Assembly: GCF_000956505.1 (NCBI RefSeq)
Contig: NZ_JYIX01000035.1
Span: 186,001 to 250,000, forward strand
Length of the DNA stretch: 64,000 bases
DNA from: Microbacterium azadirachtae
GTDB taxonomy: Bacteria; Actinomycetota; Actinomycetes; Actinomycetales; Microbacteriaceae
Direction: 5' to 3'
A model generated the notes under the pieces. The model ran no database searches, was not told the origin of the DNA, and saw only the letters and a program-made list of their open reading frames with translations. Both the position numbers and the translations under genes were made by a program. The first letter of the stretch is position 1; the number at the start of each line of letters is the position of its first letter. Shown in pieces: positions 34,525 through 42,784 of this stretch.

Positions 34525-34530
34525 TAGAAT
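34525..34530 (+). promoter_or_regulatory. -10 box TAGAAT before the 36-residue membrane protein
   Basis: TAGAAT predicts a transcript start near 34537 and a leader of about 30 bases holding a strong ribosome site (GGAGGTG, about 34553-34559). Confidence 0.55.
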
Positions 34531-34566
34531 CGGGGGTTACCCCAGCCGTCCGAGGAGGTGCGCGGG

Positions 34567-34677
34567 ATGAGCACGACGAGAGCATGGCGCACGGTCGGTG
34601 CGACCGTCGCGGGACTGGCGCTGTTCGGCGCGATCGTGACGTTCCTCGCCTTCGTGATCGGCCTCGAGCCCTCCTGA
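34567..34677 (+). CDS. Small single-pass membrane protein, 36 aa
   Basis: The reading frame MSTTRAWRTVGATVAGLA... ends IGLEPS. A short positively charged N-terminus precedes one strong hydrophobic helix (about 10-33) and the protein ends directly after it. GGAGGTG stands eight bases upstream of ATG and TAGAAT forms a -10 box, so initiation signals are better than for many neighbours. It lies between the NlpC/P60 gene and ftsE on the same strand. I do not recognise a family. A division- or FtsEX-associated role is guesswork from position. Confidence 0.7.
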   Translation: MSTTRAWRTVGATVAGLALFGAIVTFLAFVIGLEPS

Positions 34678-34752
34678 CGATCCCAGGCACCTCATAGCCG
34701 GGGGAACCCGCCGCGGTGGGGTGTCGCTCGCGGGCTGCGTGCGGCGCCCGTT

Positions 34753-34758
34753 TAGGCT
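34753..34758 (+). promoter_or_regulatory. -10 box TAGGCT of the ftsEX promoter
   Basis: TAGGCT ends nine bases before the ftsE ATG at 34768. Confidence 0.55.
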
Positions 34759-34767
34759 CGACACGCC

Positions 34768-35775
34768 ATGATCCGATTCGAGAACGTCACCAAGCGCTAT
34801 CGCGGCACCAAGCGTCCCGCGCTGTCCGGGGTCGATTTCGAGGTGCAGCGAGGCGAGTTCGTCTTCCTCGTCGGCGCGTCGGGATCCGGGAAGAGCTCCT
34901 GCCTGCAGCTGATCCTCCGTGAGGAGTCACCGACGTCCGGCCGCGTCGCCGTGCTCGGACGCGACCTGAAGTCCATCGCGAACCGCAAGGTCCCGTACTT
35001 CCGCCGCAGCATCGGATCCGTCTTCCAGGACTTCCGCCTCCTGCCCTCCAAGACCGTCTACCAGAACGTCGCCTTCACCCTCCAGGTGACCGGTGCCTCC
35101 CGCGGTTTCATCCAGCAGGCGGTGCCAGAGGCCCTCGCGCTCGTCGGTCTGAGCGGCAAGGAGAAGCGCCTGCCGCACGAGCTGTCCGGCGGTGAGCAGC
35201 AGCGTGTGGCGATCGCCCGCGCGATCGTGAACCGTCCGCAGATCGTGCTCGCCGACGAGCCGACCGGAAACCTCGACCCCGGCACCTCGGTCGACATCAT
35301 GCAGCTGCTCGCCCGGATCAACGCCGGTGGCACGACCGTGCTCATGGCCACGCACGAGGCCGCTTTCGTCGACCAGATGCAGCGCCGCGTGATCGAGCTG
35401 CGCGACGGCGAGATGGTGCGCGACGAGGTCGGCGGCGGCTACGGCGACACCTCCAACGTTCCGCGCCTGGAGCCCGAGGCGATCCGCGGAGCCGCGGCCA
35501 CCGCCGCGCTCCAGACCGTGCGCGAGGTGCACCGTCAGACGGAGGCCGCGATCGCGGATCCGGCTTCCGCGCCCACGCCGGTCGTGGAGCACCACGCCGC
35601 GGCGACGGCGGCACCGACCACCGTGCCGCAGCAGGCGACGCTCAAGCCGTCCGACGACGCGCGTCCTGCCACGCATCCGATCACGATCCCCGCCGTCGAC
35701 CTCGCCGAACTGGGCGTGGCGGACCGGCTCGGACTCGATACCGGCGACGACGAGGAAGTGGGTCCGACGTCATGA
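34768..35775 (+). CDS. ftsE: Cell division ATP-binding protein FtsE (with C-terminal extension)
   Basis: Protein of 335 aa. The ABC ATPase core (1-~225) has Walker A GASGSGKSS, Q-loop VFQDFRLLPSKTVYQNVAF (FtsE-specific), signature [14 protein letters not shown] and Walker B VLADEPTGNLDP. FtsE with FtsX drives activation of peptidoglycan hydrolases at the septum. Unusually, about 105 residues rich in Ala, Thr and Pro with acidic end (GLDTGDDEEVGPTS) follow the ATPase, against about 229 aa for typical FtsE. It overlaps ftsX by ATGA. Confidence 0.94.
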   Translation: MIRFENVTKRYRGTKRPALSGVDFEVQRGEFVFLVGASGSGKSSCLQLILREESPTSGRVAVLGRDLKSIANRKVPYFRRSIGSVFQDFRLLPSKTVYQNVAFTLQVTGASRGFIQQAVPEALALVGLSGKEKRLPHELSGGEQQRVAIARAIVNRPQIVLADEPTGNLDPGTSVDIMQLLARINAGGTTVLMATHEAAFVDQMQRRVIELRDGEMVRDEVGGGYGDTSNVPRLEPEAIRGAAATAALQTVREVHRQTEAAIADPASAPTPVVEHHAAATAAPTTVPQQATLKPSDDARPATHPITIPAVDLAELGVADRLGLDTGDDEEVGPTS

Positions 35776-36686
35776 GGTTCGGACTCATCCTCGGCGAGGC
35801 GCTCACGGGCCTGCGCCGCAACGCCTCCATGGTCATCTCGGTCGTGCTCGTCACGTTCGTCTCGCTCACCTTCGTGGGCGCGGCGATCCTGATGCAGGCG
35901 CAGATCGGCACGATGCGCGCCTATTGGCAGGACCGCGCCCAGGTCGCGATCTACATGTGCTCGTCGGTCTCGACGTCGCCGGGCTGCATCGGCGGCACCG
36001 CGACGGAGGACCAGATCAAGGCCGTGCAGGCGGAGCTCGACGGCTCCACCCTCAAGCCGCTGATCTCCCAGAGCAGCTTCCAGACTGCGGACCAGGCCTA
36101 TCAGGAGACCCTGAAGCTCGTCGGCAAGGACTATGCCGGCGTGCTCACGGCCGATCAGGTCAACGCGGTCTTCAAGGTCAACCTCAAGGACCAGACCCAG
36201 TCCGCCGTCATCGCCGAGGCCTTCAGCGGCGTCAAGGGCGTGGACGAGGTGAAGGACCAGCTCGAGTATCTGGATCCGCTCTTCAACGCTCTGACCGTCG
36301 CGACCTACATCGCGGTCGGGATCGCGGTGCTGATGCTGATCGCCGCGGTGCTGCTCATCGGCACCACGATCCGATTGTCGGCGTACGCGCGACGGCGGGA
36401 GATCGGGATCATGCGCCTCGTCGGCGCCTCGAACAGGTTCATCCAGACCCCGTTCGTCCTGGAGGGCGTCTTCGCCGCCGTGATCGGATCCGTGCTCGCG
36501 AGCGCCGCGGTGCTGCTGGGCGTGCACTTCGGCGTGCAGGACTACCTCACCAAGAGGGTCTCCTTCATCACGACCTGGGTCGGGCTGAACGAGGCGATGC
36601 TCGTGGTGCCGGTGCTCATCGGTATCGGCGTGGTCCTCGCCGCGCTCAGCGCCGGTTTCGCGATCCGCCGCTGGTTGCGCGCCTGA
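35772..36686 (+). CDS. ftsX: Cell division membrane protein FtsX
   Basis: Protein of 304 aa: helix 1 near 20-42 (SMVISVVLVTFVSLTFVGA), an extracytoplasmic domain with two cysteines (YMCSSVSTSPGCIGG) typical of actinobacterial FtsX, and three C-terminal helices with RRREIGIMRLVGASNRFIQTPF, the FtsX/MacB-type coupling loop to FtsE. Translationally coupled to ftsE. A GC-rich hairpin follows. Confidence 0.95.
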   Translation: MRFGLILGEALTGLRRNASMVISVVLVTFVSLTFVGAAILMQAQIGTMRAYWQDRAQVAIYMCSSVSTSPGCIGGTATEDQIKAVQAELDGSTLKPLISQSSFQTADQAYQETLKLVGKDYAGVLTADQVNAVFKVNLKDQTQSAVIAEAFSGVKGVDEVKDQLEYLDPLFNALTVATYIAVGIAVLMLIAAVLLIGTTIRLSAYARRREIGIMRLVGASNRFIQTPFVLEGVFAAVIGSVLASAAVLLGVHFGVQDYLTKRVSFITTWVGLNEAMLVVPVLIGIGVVLAALSAGFAIRRWLRA

Positions 36687-36703
36687 CCCGCCCGTGCGGC
36701 GGG
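36687..36703 (+). terminator. Hairpin after ftsX
   Basis: CCCGCC (36687-36692) pairs with GGCGGG (36698-36703) over a 5-base loop right after the ftsX stop; GGCCCTTCC follows. Weak intrinsic terminator candidate. Confidence 0.45.
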
Positions 36704-36717
36704 GGCCCTTCCGTGTA

Positions 36718-36723
36718 TAGACT
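36718..36723 (+). promoter_or_regulatory. -10 box TAGACT of the smpB promoter
   Basis: TAGACT predicts a start near 36730 and a leader of about 60 bases containing CAGGAG before ATG 36792, so smpB is not leaderless and can be expressed apart from ftsEX. Confidence 0.5.
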
Positions 36724-36791
36724 GGCGGGCTGGCCTTCTCGGGCCTGACCGGCGCGTGCCGGATCCGTCATACGAACAGCAGGAGACAACC

Positions 36792-37268
36792 ATGCCCAGG
36801 GAACGCGGGGAGAAGGTCATCGCGACCAATCGTCGCGCACGTCACGACTACAACCTGGAGAAGTCGTACGAGGCGGGGCTCGTGCTCACCGGCACCGAGG
36901 TGAAGTCGCTGCGCCAGGGGCGTGCGAACCTGACGGACGGATACGCGTTCATCAAGGGCAACGAGGCGTTCCTCGACGCCGTGCACATCCCGGAGTACTC
37001 GCAGGGCCATTGGACGAACCACTCGGCCAAGCGGATCCGCAAGCTCCTTCTGCACAAGGAGGAGATCGCGAAGCTCTCGCACGCGGTCTCCGCGGGCGGC
37101 TACACGCTCATCCCGCTGCGGCTGTACTTCTCCGATGGGCGCGCCAAGGTCGAGATCGCCCTCGCGAAGGGCAAGCGCGAGTACGACAAGCGACAGGCCC
37201 TGCGCGAGCGTCAGGACACCCGCGAGGCGGAGCGCGCGATGCGTTCGCGCAACCGCCTCGGGGAGTGA
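36792..37268 (+). CDS. smpB: SsrA-binding protein SmpB
   Basis: Protein of 158 aa that brings tmRNA to stalled ribosomes. Family sequence: NRRARHDYNLEKSYEAGLVLTGTEVKSLRQG (quoted by parts) and KRIRKLLLHKEEI, then the basic tail ending MRSRNRLGE. The ATG has CAGGAG upstream; an earlier in-frame start is ignored because homology starts at MPRERGEKVIATN. A tmRNA gene is not present in the following sequence. Confidence 0.97.
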   Translation: MPRERGEKVIATNRRARHDYNLEKSYEAGLVLTGTEVKSLRQGRANLTDGYAFIKGNEAFLDAVHIPEYSQGHWTNHSAKRIRKLLLHKEEIAKLSHAVSAGGYTLIPLRLYFSDGRAKVEIALAKGKREYDKRQALRERQDTREAERAMRSRNRLGE

Positions 37269-37276
37269 CCCGCCGC

Positions 37277-39145
37277 CTAAGGCACGGGGTCGAATCCGAA
37301 GGCTGAGCCCAGGAACCGCAGCTCCGCCTCGGCAGCCGCGATGATCGTGTCCGCCTGCCGGAATCCGTGTCCCTCGCCCGGGAACAGCACGTACTCGTGC
37401 GGCACTCCGCGCGCGGCGAGCGCGTCGCGGATCGCCTCCGACTGCGACGGCGGAACGACCGCGTCGTCGGCGCCCTGCAGGATCAGCACCGGCACGTCGA
37501 TGCGGTCCGCGTGGGTGAGCGGCGAGCGGTCGATGTACGTCTGCTCGGCCTCGGGCAGCGGTCCCACGAGGCCGTCGAGGTAGTAGCGCTCGAAGTCGTG
37601 CGTCTCCTCGGCGAGCAGCCGCAGGTCCACGACGCCGTACCGGTCGAGACCGGCCGCGAACATCCCTCCGCGGACGAGGGCGGACAGCACGGTCCAGCCG
37701 CCGGCGGATCCTCCGCGGATCGCGATGCGGGTCGGATCCGCGAGACCGGCATCCGCGAGCCCCTGCGCCGCGGCCAGCACGTCGTCCACGTCGACGATGC
37801 CCCACTCGCCGTCCAGCCGCTCGCGGTAGGCGCGGCCGTAGCCGGTGGATCCGCCGTAGTTCACCTCGAGCACGCCGATGCCGCGACTCGTGAAGTACGT
37901 GATCCATCCCGCCTGCGCGCCCGAGGAATGGGCCGTCGGGCCGCCGTGCACGTGCACGACGTAGGGCGGCAGCGCCTGCGGATCCGCGTCGGCATCCGGG
38001 TTCGCCGGGGCGTGGTCGAACGCGTGCACGGGGCCGTGCGGTCCGTCGAAGCTCACCGGGCGCGCGCCGGGCACCCACGCGGAGTCGACGGGATCGCCGC
38101 CGCGGATCGCGCGCGCGACGCCCGCGTCGATGTCCAGCTCCCACAGCCCCGGCGTGACCCGTCGTCCCTGTCCGGTGATCAGCACCAGGGATCCGTGTGC
38201 ATCCTCCAGACTGAGGTCGCCGTCGAACGGGACCGCCAGTTCGCGCTCTGTACCGTCCCGCTCGATGAGCACGAGAGCGTCGGATCCGTTCGTGCGGACG
38301 GCCAGGATCCTGCCGTCCTCGAGCACGCGGAACCAGCGCTGGCCGAGCACCCACAGTCCGCCGCCGGTGTCGGCGTCGGCGGGGGAGACGGTCGCGGGTG
38401 CGCCGCCGGGCGTCGCGCGGTACAGGTTCCATCGTCCGGTCGCGTCATGGCTGAACAGCAGCTCATCGTCGGTGAGCCACTCGGGCTGCAGCGCGGCGCG
38501 GCCCAGCATCGGGGTCCGCGATCCCGTCACCAGATCCACGACGAGCGCTTCGGACGCCTCCCACGGCATCCGCCGCACGCCCCACGTCACGAGCGCGAGC
38601 CGGGTCCCGTCGGGGGAGAGCGCCGGGTGGGCGAAGAAGCCGTCGCCGCCGAGGACCGTGGTGACGGCGGCGTCGTCCGCCGCCGCGGAACCGTCGAGAG
38701 GGATCTCCACGATCGCGCGCTGGTGCGGTGCGGCGCGCAGATCCTCGCGCACGGCGAACAGGCGCCCCTGCTGCACCCTGAGACCGCCGTAGCGCGGACC
38801 CGGCGCGGTGAGCGGCACGGGTGCGTCAGCGTCGGGATCCAGCCGGTGCACGCGCTGGTCCTCGCCGTCGACGAAGAGGAGCGTGCCGTCCTCGGCGACC
38901 GTCGTCCACGCGCCGCCCCCGTACTCGTGCACGCGGGAGCGAGCACTCCACGGCGCGCGCAGCACCTCGCGCACGGCACCGGCGCCGTCGCGGCGCATCA
39001 CCCGCATGCGCCCGCGCTCCTGCGGCACCGATTCGCTCCACCAGATCCCGCCCGCGGCGTAGCAGGCTCCGTCGATCTTCGTGCCGGCGACGGCGAGGTC
39101 GGCCGCGGACAGCGGGGAGGGCCAGGATCCGTGCGGAGTCGTCAT
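37277..39145 (-). CDS. S9 family (prolyl oligopeptidase-like) peptidase
   Basis: Protein of 622 aa. Residues ~1-370 form repeated beta segments of a beta-propeller; the C-terminal alpha/beta hydrolase domain has the nucleophile S480 in RGGSAGGW, the acid in LQGADDAVVPPSQS and the base in FPGEGHGFR. HVHGGPTAHSSG is the oxyanion region. No signal peptide is seen, so it is likely cytoplasmic and cuts short peptides. ATG is six bases behind TAGGCT on the minus strand. Convergent with smpB. Confidence 0.92.
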   Translation of the reverse strand: MTTPHGSWPSPLSAADLAVAGTKIDGACYAAGGIWWSESVPQERGRMRVMRRDGAGAVREVLRAPWSARSRVHEYGGGAWTTVAEDGTLLFVDGEDQRVHRLDPDADAPVPLTAPGPRYGGLRVQQGRLFAVREDLRAAPHQRAIVEIPLDGSAAADDAAVTTVLGGDGFFAHPALSPDGTRLALVTWGVRRMPWEASEALVVDLVTGSRTPMLGRAALQPEWLTDDELLFSHDATGRWNLYRATPGGAPATVSPADADTGGGLWVLGQRWFRVLEDGRILAVRTNGSDALVLIERDGTERELAVPFDGDLSLEDAHGSLVLITGQGRRVTPGLWELDIDAGVARAIRGGDPVDSAWVPGARPVSFDGPHGPVHAFDHAPANPDADADPQALPPYVVHVHGGPTAHSSGAQAGWITYFTSRGIGVLEVNYGGSTGYGRAYRERLDGEWGIVDVDDVLAAAQGLADAGLADPTRIAIRGGSAGGWTVLSALVRGGMFAAGLDRYGVVDLRLLAEETHDFERYYLDGLVGPLPEAEQTYIDRSPLTHADRIDVPVLILQGADDAVVPPSQSEAIRDALAARGVPHEYVLFPGEGHGFRQADTIIAAAEAELRFLGSAFGFDPVP

Positions 39146-39257
39146 GATTCGAGCCTAGGAGACCCGGCCGGCACCGTCTCGTGCGGCGCTGCGTGCCGGG
39201 CTTTCCGGAGCGCCGACACATGACGAAACACAGCATGCGTCGCGTGGCGGCGCCGCC

Positions 39258-39263
39258 TAGCGT
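39258..39263 (+). promoter_or_regulatory. -10 box TAGCGT of the metF-metE promoter
   Basis: TAGCGT predicts a start near 39270 and a short leader with the ribosome site AGGAGA (39283-39288). The 146-bp gap holds no room or conserved core for a cobalamin or SAM riboswitch. Confidence 0.5.
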
Positions 39264-39291
39264 GGGGTGACCGCCCCGACCCAGGAGAGAG

Positions 39292-40305
39292 ATGTCCTTC
39301 GACGCGCCGCCGTTCGCCCCCGCCGGGGCCGTCGTTCCGCGCGTCCCGATCTCCTTCGAGCTGTATCCGCCGCGCACCACGGCGCCGATCGAGGCGCTGC
39401 ACGAGACGATCCAGCAGCTCGCATCGGCCGCACCGCGGTTCATCTCCGTGACCTACGGCGCTGGCGGATCCGTCGGCGGTCGCTCGCTCGACGTGCTGCG
39501 CTACATCCGCGAGCACACCTCCGTCGAGCCGCTCGCGCACCTCACCTGCGTCGGCAACACGTATGCCGGAGCCTCCCGGCTGATCCGGGAGTTCCTCGAC
39601 GCAGGGATCCTCAGCTTCCTCGCCCTGCGCGGTGACCCGCCGCTGGATGAGAGCCAGCCGTTCCTCGGCGACCTGGAGAGCTCGGCGCAGCTGGTTCAGC
39701 TCATCGACAGGGCGCAGGCCGAGCGGGCGCCCTACCAGGAGCGGCCGATCCCGGGCGTTCCCGGAGCCGTTCAGGTGACGCCCCGCCGGAAGGTGAACAT
39801 CGCCGTCGCGGCGTACCCCAACGGGCATCCGCGCTCGACGTACCGCAATCAGGACATCGACGCGCTGCTGGCCAAGCAGGCCGCGGGGGCGACGCTCGCG
39901 ATCACGCAGCTGTTCTTCCACCCTGACGACTACTTCGCCTTCGTCGAGCGCGCACGTCGTGCGGGCGTCACGATCCCGATCCTTCCCGGCATCATGCCCA
40001 TCACGTCGCCCGCGCGCCTGCGCCGCGTGCTGGAGCTCAGCGGCGAGGAGCTTCCCGCTGAGCTGTCCATCGACCTCGAGGTCGAGCCGACCGCCGAGGG
40101 CCGCACCGAGATCGGCGTCGCGCACGCGGCGGAGCTCGTTCGGGAGCTCGTGGACGGCGGGGCGCCGGGGATCCACCTGTACGCGTTCAACCAGCACCGC
40201 ACCGTGCTGGACGTGCTCACCGCCGCCGGGGTCCTCCCCGAAGGCGGGGCGACGTCCCCCACGGGCGGCGCCCTCCAGTTCGCAGAGACCAGCGGCGCGC
40301 ACTAG
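39292..40305 (+). CDS. metF: Methylenetetrahydrofolate reductase
   Basis: Protein of 337 aa, flavoprotein reducing 5,10-methylene- to 5-methyl-tetrahydrofolate for methionine synthesis. Signatures: PISFELYPPRT (catalytic Glu), FISVTYGAGGSV, HLTCVGNTYAG, FLALRGDPP, and AITQLFFHPDDYFAFV followed by PGIMPITSPARL. Length is slightly above the bacterial norm because of a Pro/Ala-rich N-terminus. metE follows after 37 bases, so the two act as an operon supplying the methyl donor and the synthase. Confidence 0.94.
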   Translation: MSFDAPPFAPAGAVVPRVPISFELYPPRTTAPIEALHETIQQLASAAPRFISVTYGAGGSVGGRSLDVLRYIREHTSVEPLAHLTCVGNTYAGASRLIREFLDAGILSFLALRGDPPLDESQPFLGDLESSAQLVQLIDRAQAERAPYQERPIPGVPGAVQVTPRRKVNIAVAAYPNGHPRSTYRNQDIDALLAKQAAGATLAITQLFFHPDDYFAFVERARRAGVTIPILPGIMPITSPARLRRVLELSGEELPAELSIDLEVEPTAEGRTEIGVAHAAELVRELVDGGAPGIHLYAFNQHRTVLDVLTAAGVLPEGGATSPTGGALQFAETSGAH

Positions 40306-40342
40306 GCCGCATCCTTCCCCCCTTCCGTCAGAGAGGACCGTC

Positions 40343-42664
40343 ATGACCGCATTCCCCGAGGGCACCGTCCTGGGCTACCCGCGCATCGGCCGTCGCCGTG
40401 AGCTCAAGAAGGCCGTCGAGGCGTTCTGGGCCGGACGGATCGACGAGGCCGAGCTCGAGCGCACCGCGGCCGAGCTGCGCGCGACGACGCGCGAGCGTCT
40501 CGCTGCGCAGGGCCTCGGCCGCTCCGACTCGGCGATCCCCGAGTCGTTCTCGTACTACGACCAGGTGCTCGATGCCGCGGTCACCGTGGGTGCGATCCCC
40601 GCCCGCTTCGAGGACCTGCGGTCCGCCGACGGCACGATCGGCCTGCCAGCTTACTTCACCGTCGCCCGTGGCGAGGGCGAGCGCGCGCCGCTCGAGATGA
40701 CGAAGTGGTTCGACACGAACTACCACTACCTCGTGCCGGAGATCGGACCGGACACCGTCTTCTCGCTGTCCAGCGACCGCATCGTGCGCCAGGTGCAGGA
40801 GGCGGCGGAGGCCGGCTTCCGCACCCGCCCCGTGCTCGTGGGACCCGTCACGTTCCTCGCCCTCGCCAAGGCCGCCGACGAGGCACCGGAGGGCTTCGAC
40901 CCGCTGTCGCGCCTGGACGACCTCGTCGCGGTCTACGCCGAGGTGCTCGGCGCACTCGAGGCCGCCGGCGCGGAGTGGGTGCAGCTCGATGAGCCGGCGC
41001 TCGTGAGCGAGTCGCTGCCGGCGTCCGTGGCAGCGCTCGGCGCGGCCGCGGAGAGCGCATACGCGGTCCTCGGCGGTCTCGCGGAGCGCCCGGCGATCTT
41101 CGTCGCGGCCCCGTACGCGGCCCTCGACGCCAACCTCGCGGTTCTCGCCGCGGCTCCGATCGAGGCGATCGGCCTCGACCTCGTGCGCGGCACCGTGCCC
41201 GCATCCGTCCCGGGTCTCGCCGACAAGGTGCTCGTCGGCGGTGTGGTCGACGGTCACAACATCTGGCGCGGCGACCTCTCCGCGGCCTTCGACACCCTCG
41301 AGGCCCTGCGCGGTCTCGGTGCGGCCGGCGTGGCCGCGGCGACCTCGACCTCGCTGCAGCACGTGCCGCACGACGTCGAGGACGAGACCAAGCTCGATGA
41401 GCGCCTGGTGAGCTGGCTCGCCTTCGCCGACCAGAAGGTCGCGCAGGTCACGACCCTCGCCAAGGGCCTCGCCGAGGGGCGCTCCGCGATCGCCGCCGAG
41501 CTCGACGCCGCCTCCGCCGCCCTGACGGACCGGCTCAGCGCCCCCGGCGTCCGCGTGGACGCCGTCCGTGCGCGCACCTCGGCGCTGACCGGCGCCGACT
41601 TCGACCGCGGCGACTACGAGGCCCGTGTGGCCGCGCAGTCGATCGCGCTCGATCTGCCCGCGCTGCCGCTCACGACCATCGGATCCTTCCCGCAGACCGG
41701 CGAGATCCGCCGCGCCCGCGCGCAGTTCACCAAGGGCGAGATCACCGCGGACGAGTACGACGGCTTCCTCCGTGAGGAGATCGGCCGGGTCGTGACCCTG
41801 CAGGAGGAGCTGGGCCTGGACGTGCTCGTGCACGGCGAGCCCGAGCGCAACGACATGGTGCAGTACTTCGCCGAGAACCTCGACGGCTTCGACGTCACCG
41901 AGAACGGCTGGGTGCAGTCCTACGGATCCCGCGCGACGCGCCCGTCGATCCTCTGGGGCGACGTCTCCCGCCCGGCGCCGATCACGGTCGCGTGGTCGGA
42001 GTACGCGCAGTCCCTCACCGCGAAGCCGATGAAGGGCATGCTGACGGGCCCCGTCACGATCCTCGCCTGGTCGTTCGTCCGCGATGACCAGTCGCTCGCC
42101 GAGACGGCGAACCAGGTCGCCCTGGCGCTGCGCGACGAGATCACGGACCTGGAGGCCGCTGGGATCGGCGTCATCCAGGTCGACGAGCCGGCGCTGCGCG
42201 AGCTGCTGCCGCTCAAGAAGGCCGACCAGCCGGCGTACCTGGACTGGTCCGTCGCGTCGTTCCGCCTGTCCACGGCGGGCGCGGAGACGGCCACGCAGGT
42301 GCACACGCACCTCTGCTACTCGGAGTTCGGCGTCGTGATCGACGCGATCCGCGCGCTCGATGCCGACGTCACCTCGATCGAGGCCGCCCGCAGCCGCATG
42401 GAGGTCGTCACCGACATCGCCGCGGCCGGCTTCGACCACGGCATCGGCCCCGGCGTGTACGACATCCACTCGCCGCGTGTACCGGACGCCTCCGAGGTCG
42501 AGGCGCTCCTGCGCCGCGCGGTCGAGGAGATCCCGACGCGTCAGCTCTGGGTCAACCCGGACTGCGGTCTGAAGACCCGCGGCTACGAGGAGACCAACGC
42601 CTCGCTGCGCAACATCGTCGAGGCCACCCGCCGCGTCCGTGAGGACGTGTCGGTCACGGTCTGA
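40343..42664 (+). CDS. metE: Cobalamin-independent methionine synthase
   Basis: Protein of 773 aa with both barrels. N-terminal: LGYPRIGRRRELKKAVEAFW; C-terminal: TTIGSFPQTGEIRRAR, zinc ligands H656 and C658 (THLCYSEF) and C741 (NPDCGLKTRG), and the folate/homocysteine site VHGEPERNDMVQYFAENL. It transfers the methyl group of 5-methyl-tetrahydropteroyl-glutamate to homocysteine. The start has GAGAGGA upstream. A large nested hairpin ends the operon. Confidence 0.96.
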   Translation: MTAFPEGTVLGYPRIGRRRELKKAVEAFWAGRIDEAELERTAAELRATTRERLAAQGLGRSDSAIPESFSYYDQVLDAAVTVGAIPARFEDLRSADGTIGLPAYFTVARGEGERAPLEMTKWFDTNYHYLVPEIGPDTVFSLSSDRIVRQVQEAAEAGFRTRPVLVGPVTFLALAKAADEAPEGFDPLSRLDDLVAVYAEVLGALEAAGAEWVQLDEPALVSESLPASVAALGAAAESAYAVLGGLAERPAIFVAAPYAALDANLAVLAAAPIEAIGLDLVRGTVPASVPGLADKVLVGGVVDGHNIWRGDLSAAFDTLEALRGLGAAGVAAATSTSLQHVPHDVEDETKLDERLVSWLAFADQKVAQVTTLAKGLAEGRSAIAAELDAASAALTDRLSAPGVRVDAVRARTSALTGADFDRGDYEARVAAQSIALDLPALPLTTIGSFPQTGEIRRARAQFTKGEITADEYDGFLREEIGRVVTLQEELGLDVLVHGEPERNDMVQYFAENLDGFDVTENGWVQSYGSRATRPSILWGDVSRPAPITVAWSEYAQSLTAKPMKGMLTGPVTILAWSFVRDDQSLAETANQVALALRDEITDLEAAGIGVIQVDEPALRELLPLKKADQPAYLDWSVASFRLSTAGAETATQVHTHLCYSEFGVVIDAIRALDADVTSIEAARSRMEVVTDIAAAGFDHGIGPGVYDIHSPRVPDASEVEALLRRAVEEIPTRQLWVNPDCGLKTRGYEETNASLRNIVEATRRVREDVSVTV

Positions 42665-42688
42665 TCTCCCCGCGCCGGGCGTCGTCAT

Positions 42689-42766
42689 CGAGGCCCCCTC
42701 GCAGCACCGAGGCCCCCTCCCAGATTCGGATCTGGGAGGGGGCCTCGGTACGCAGAGGGGGCCTCG
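42689..42766. terminator. Nested palindromic bidirectional terminator between metE and lexA
   Basis: Inner arms 42707-42725 and 42730-42748 pair perfectly for 19 bp around TCGG. Outer arms 42689-42700 (CGAGGCCCCCTC) and 42755-42766 pair perfectly for 12 bp. The left outer and inner arms share CGAGGCCCCCTC, so they are also an 18/19-bp direct repeat. The structure lies between convergent metE and lexA. Confidence 0.8.
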
Positions 42767-42784
42767 ACGTGGAAAGGGCGGGAG

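Noticed and set aside
36717..36791. Separate small gene in the smpB leader
   Set aside because: No start codon with a ribosome site and adequate frame was found.
37269..37300. tmRNA gene next to smpB
   Set aside because: A convergent peptidase gene begins 8 bases after smpB; no tRNA-like ends are present.
39146..39291. Cobalamin or SAM riboswitch before metF-metE
   Set aside because: Only about 20 bases of leader remain after the predicted transcript start, and no conserved core is visible.
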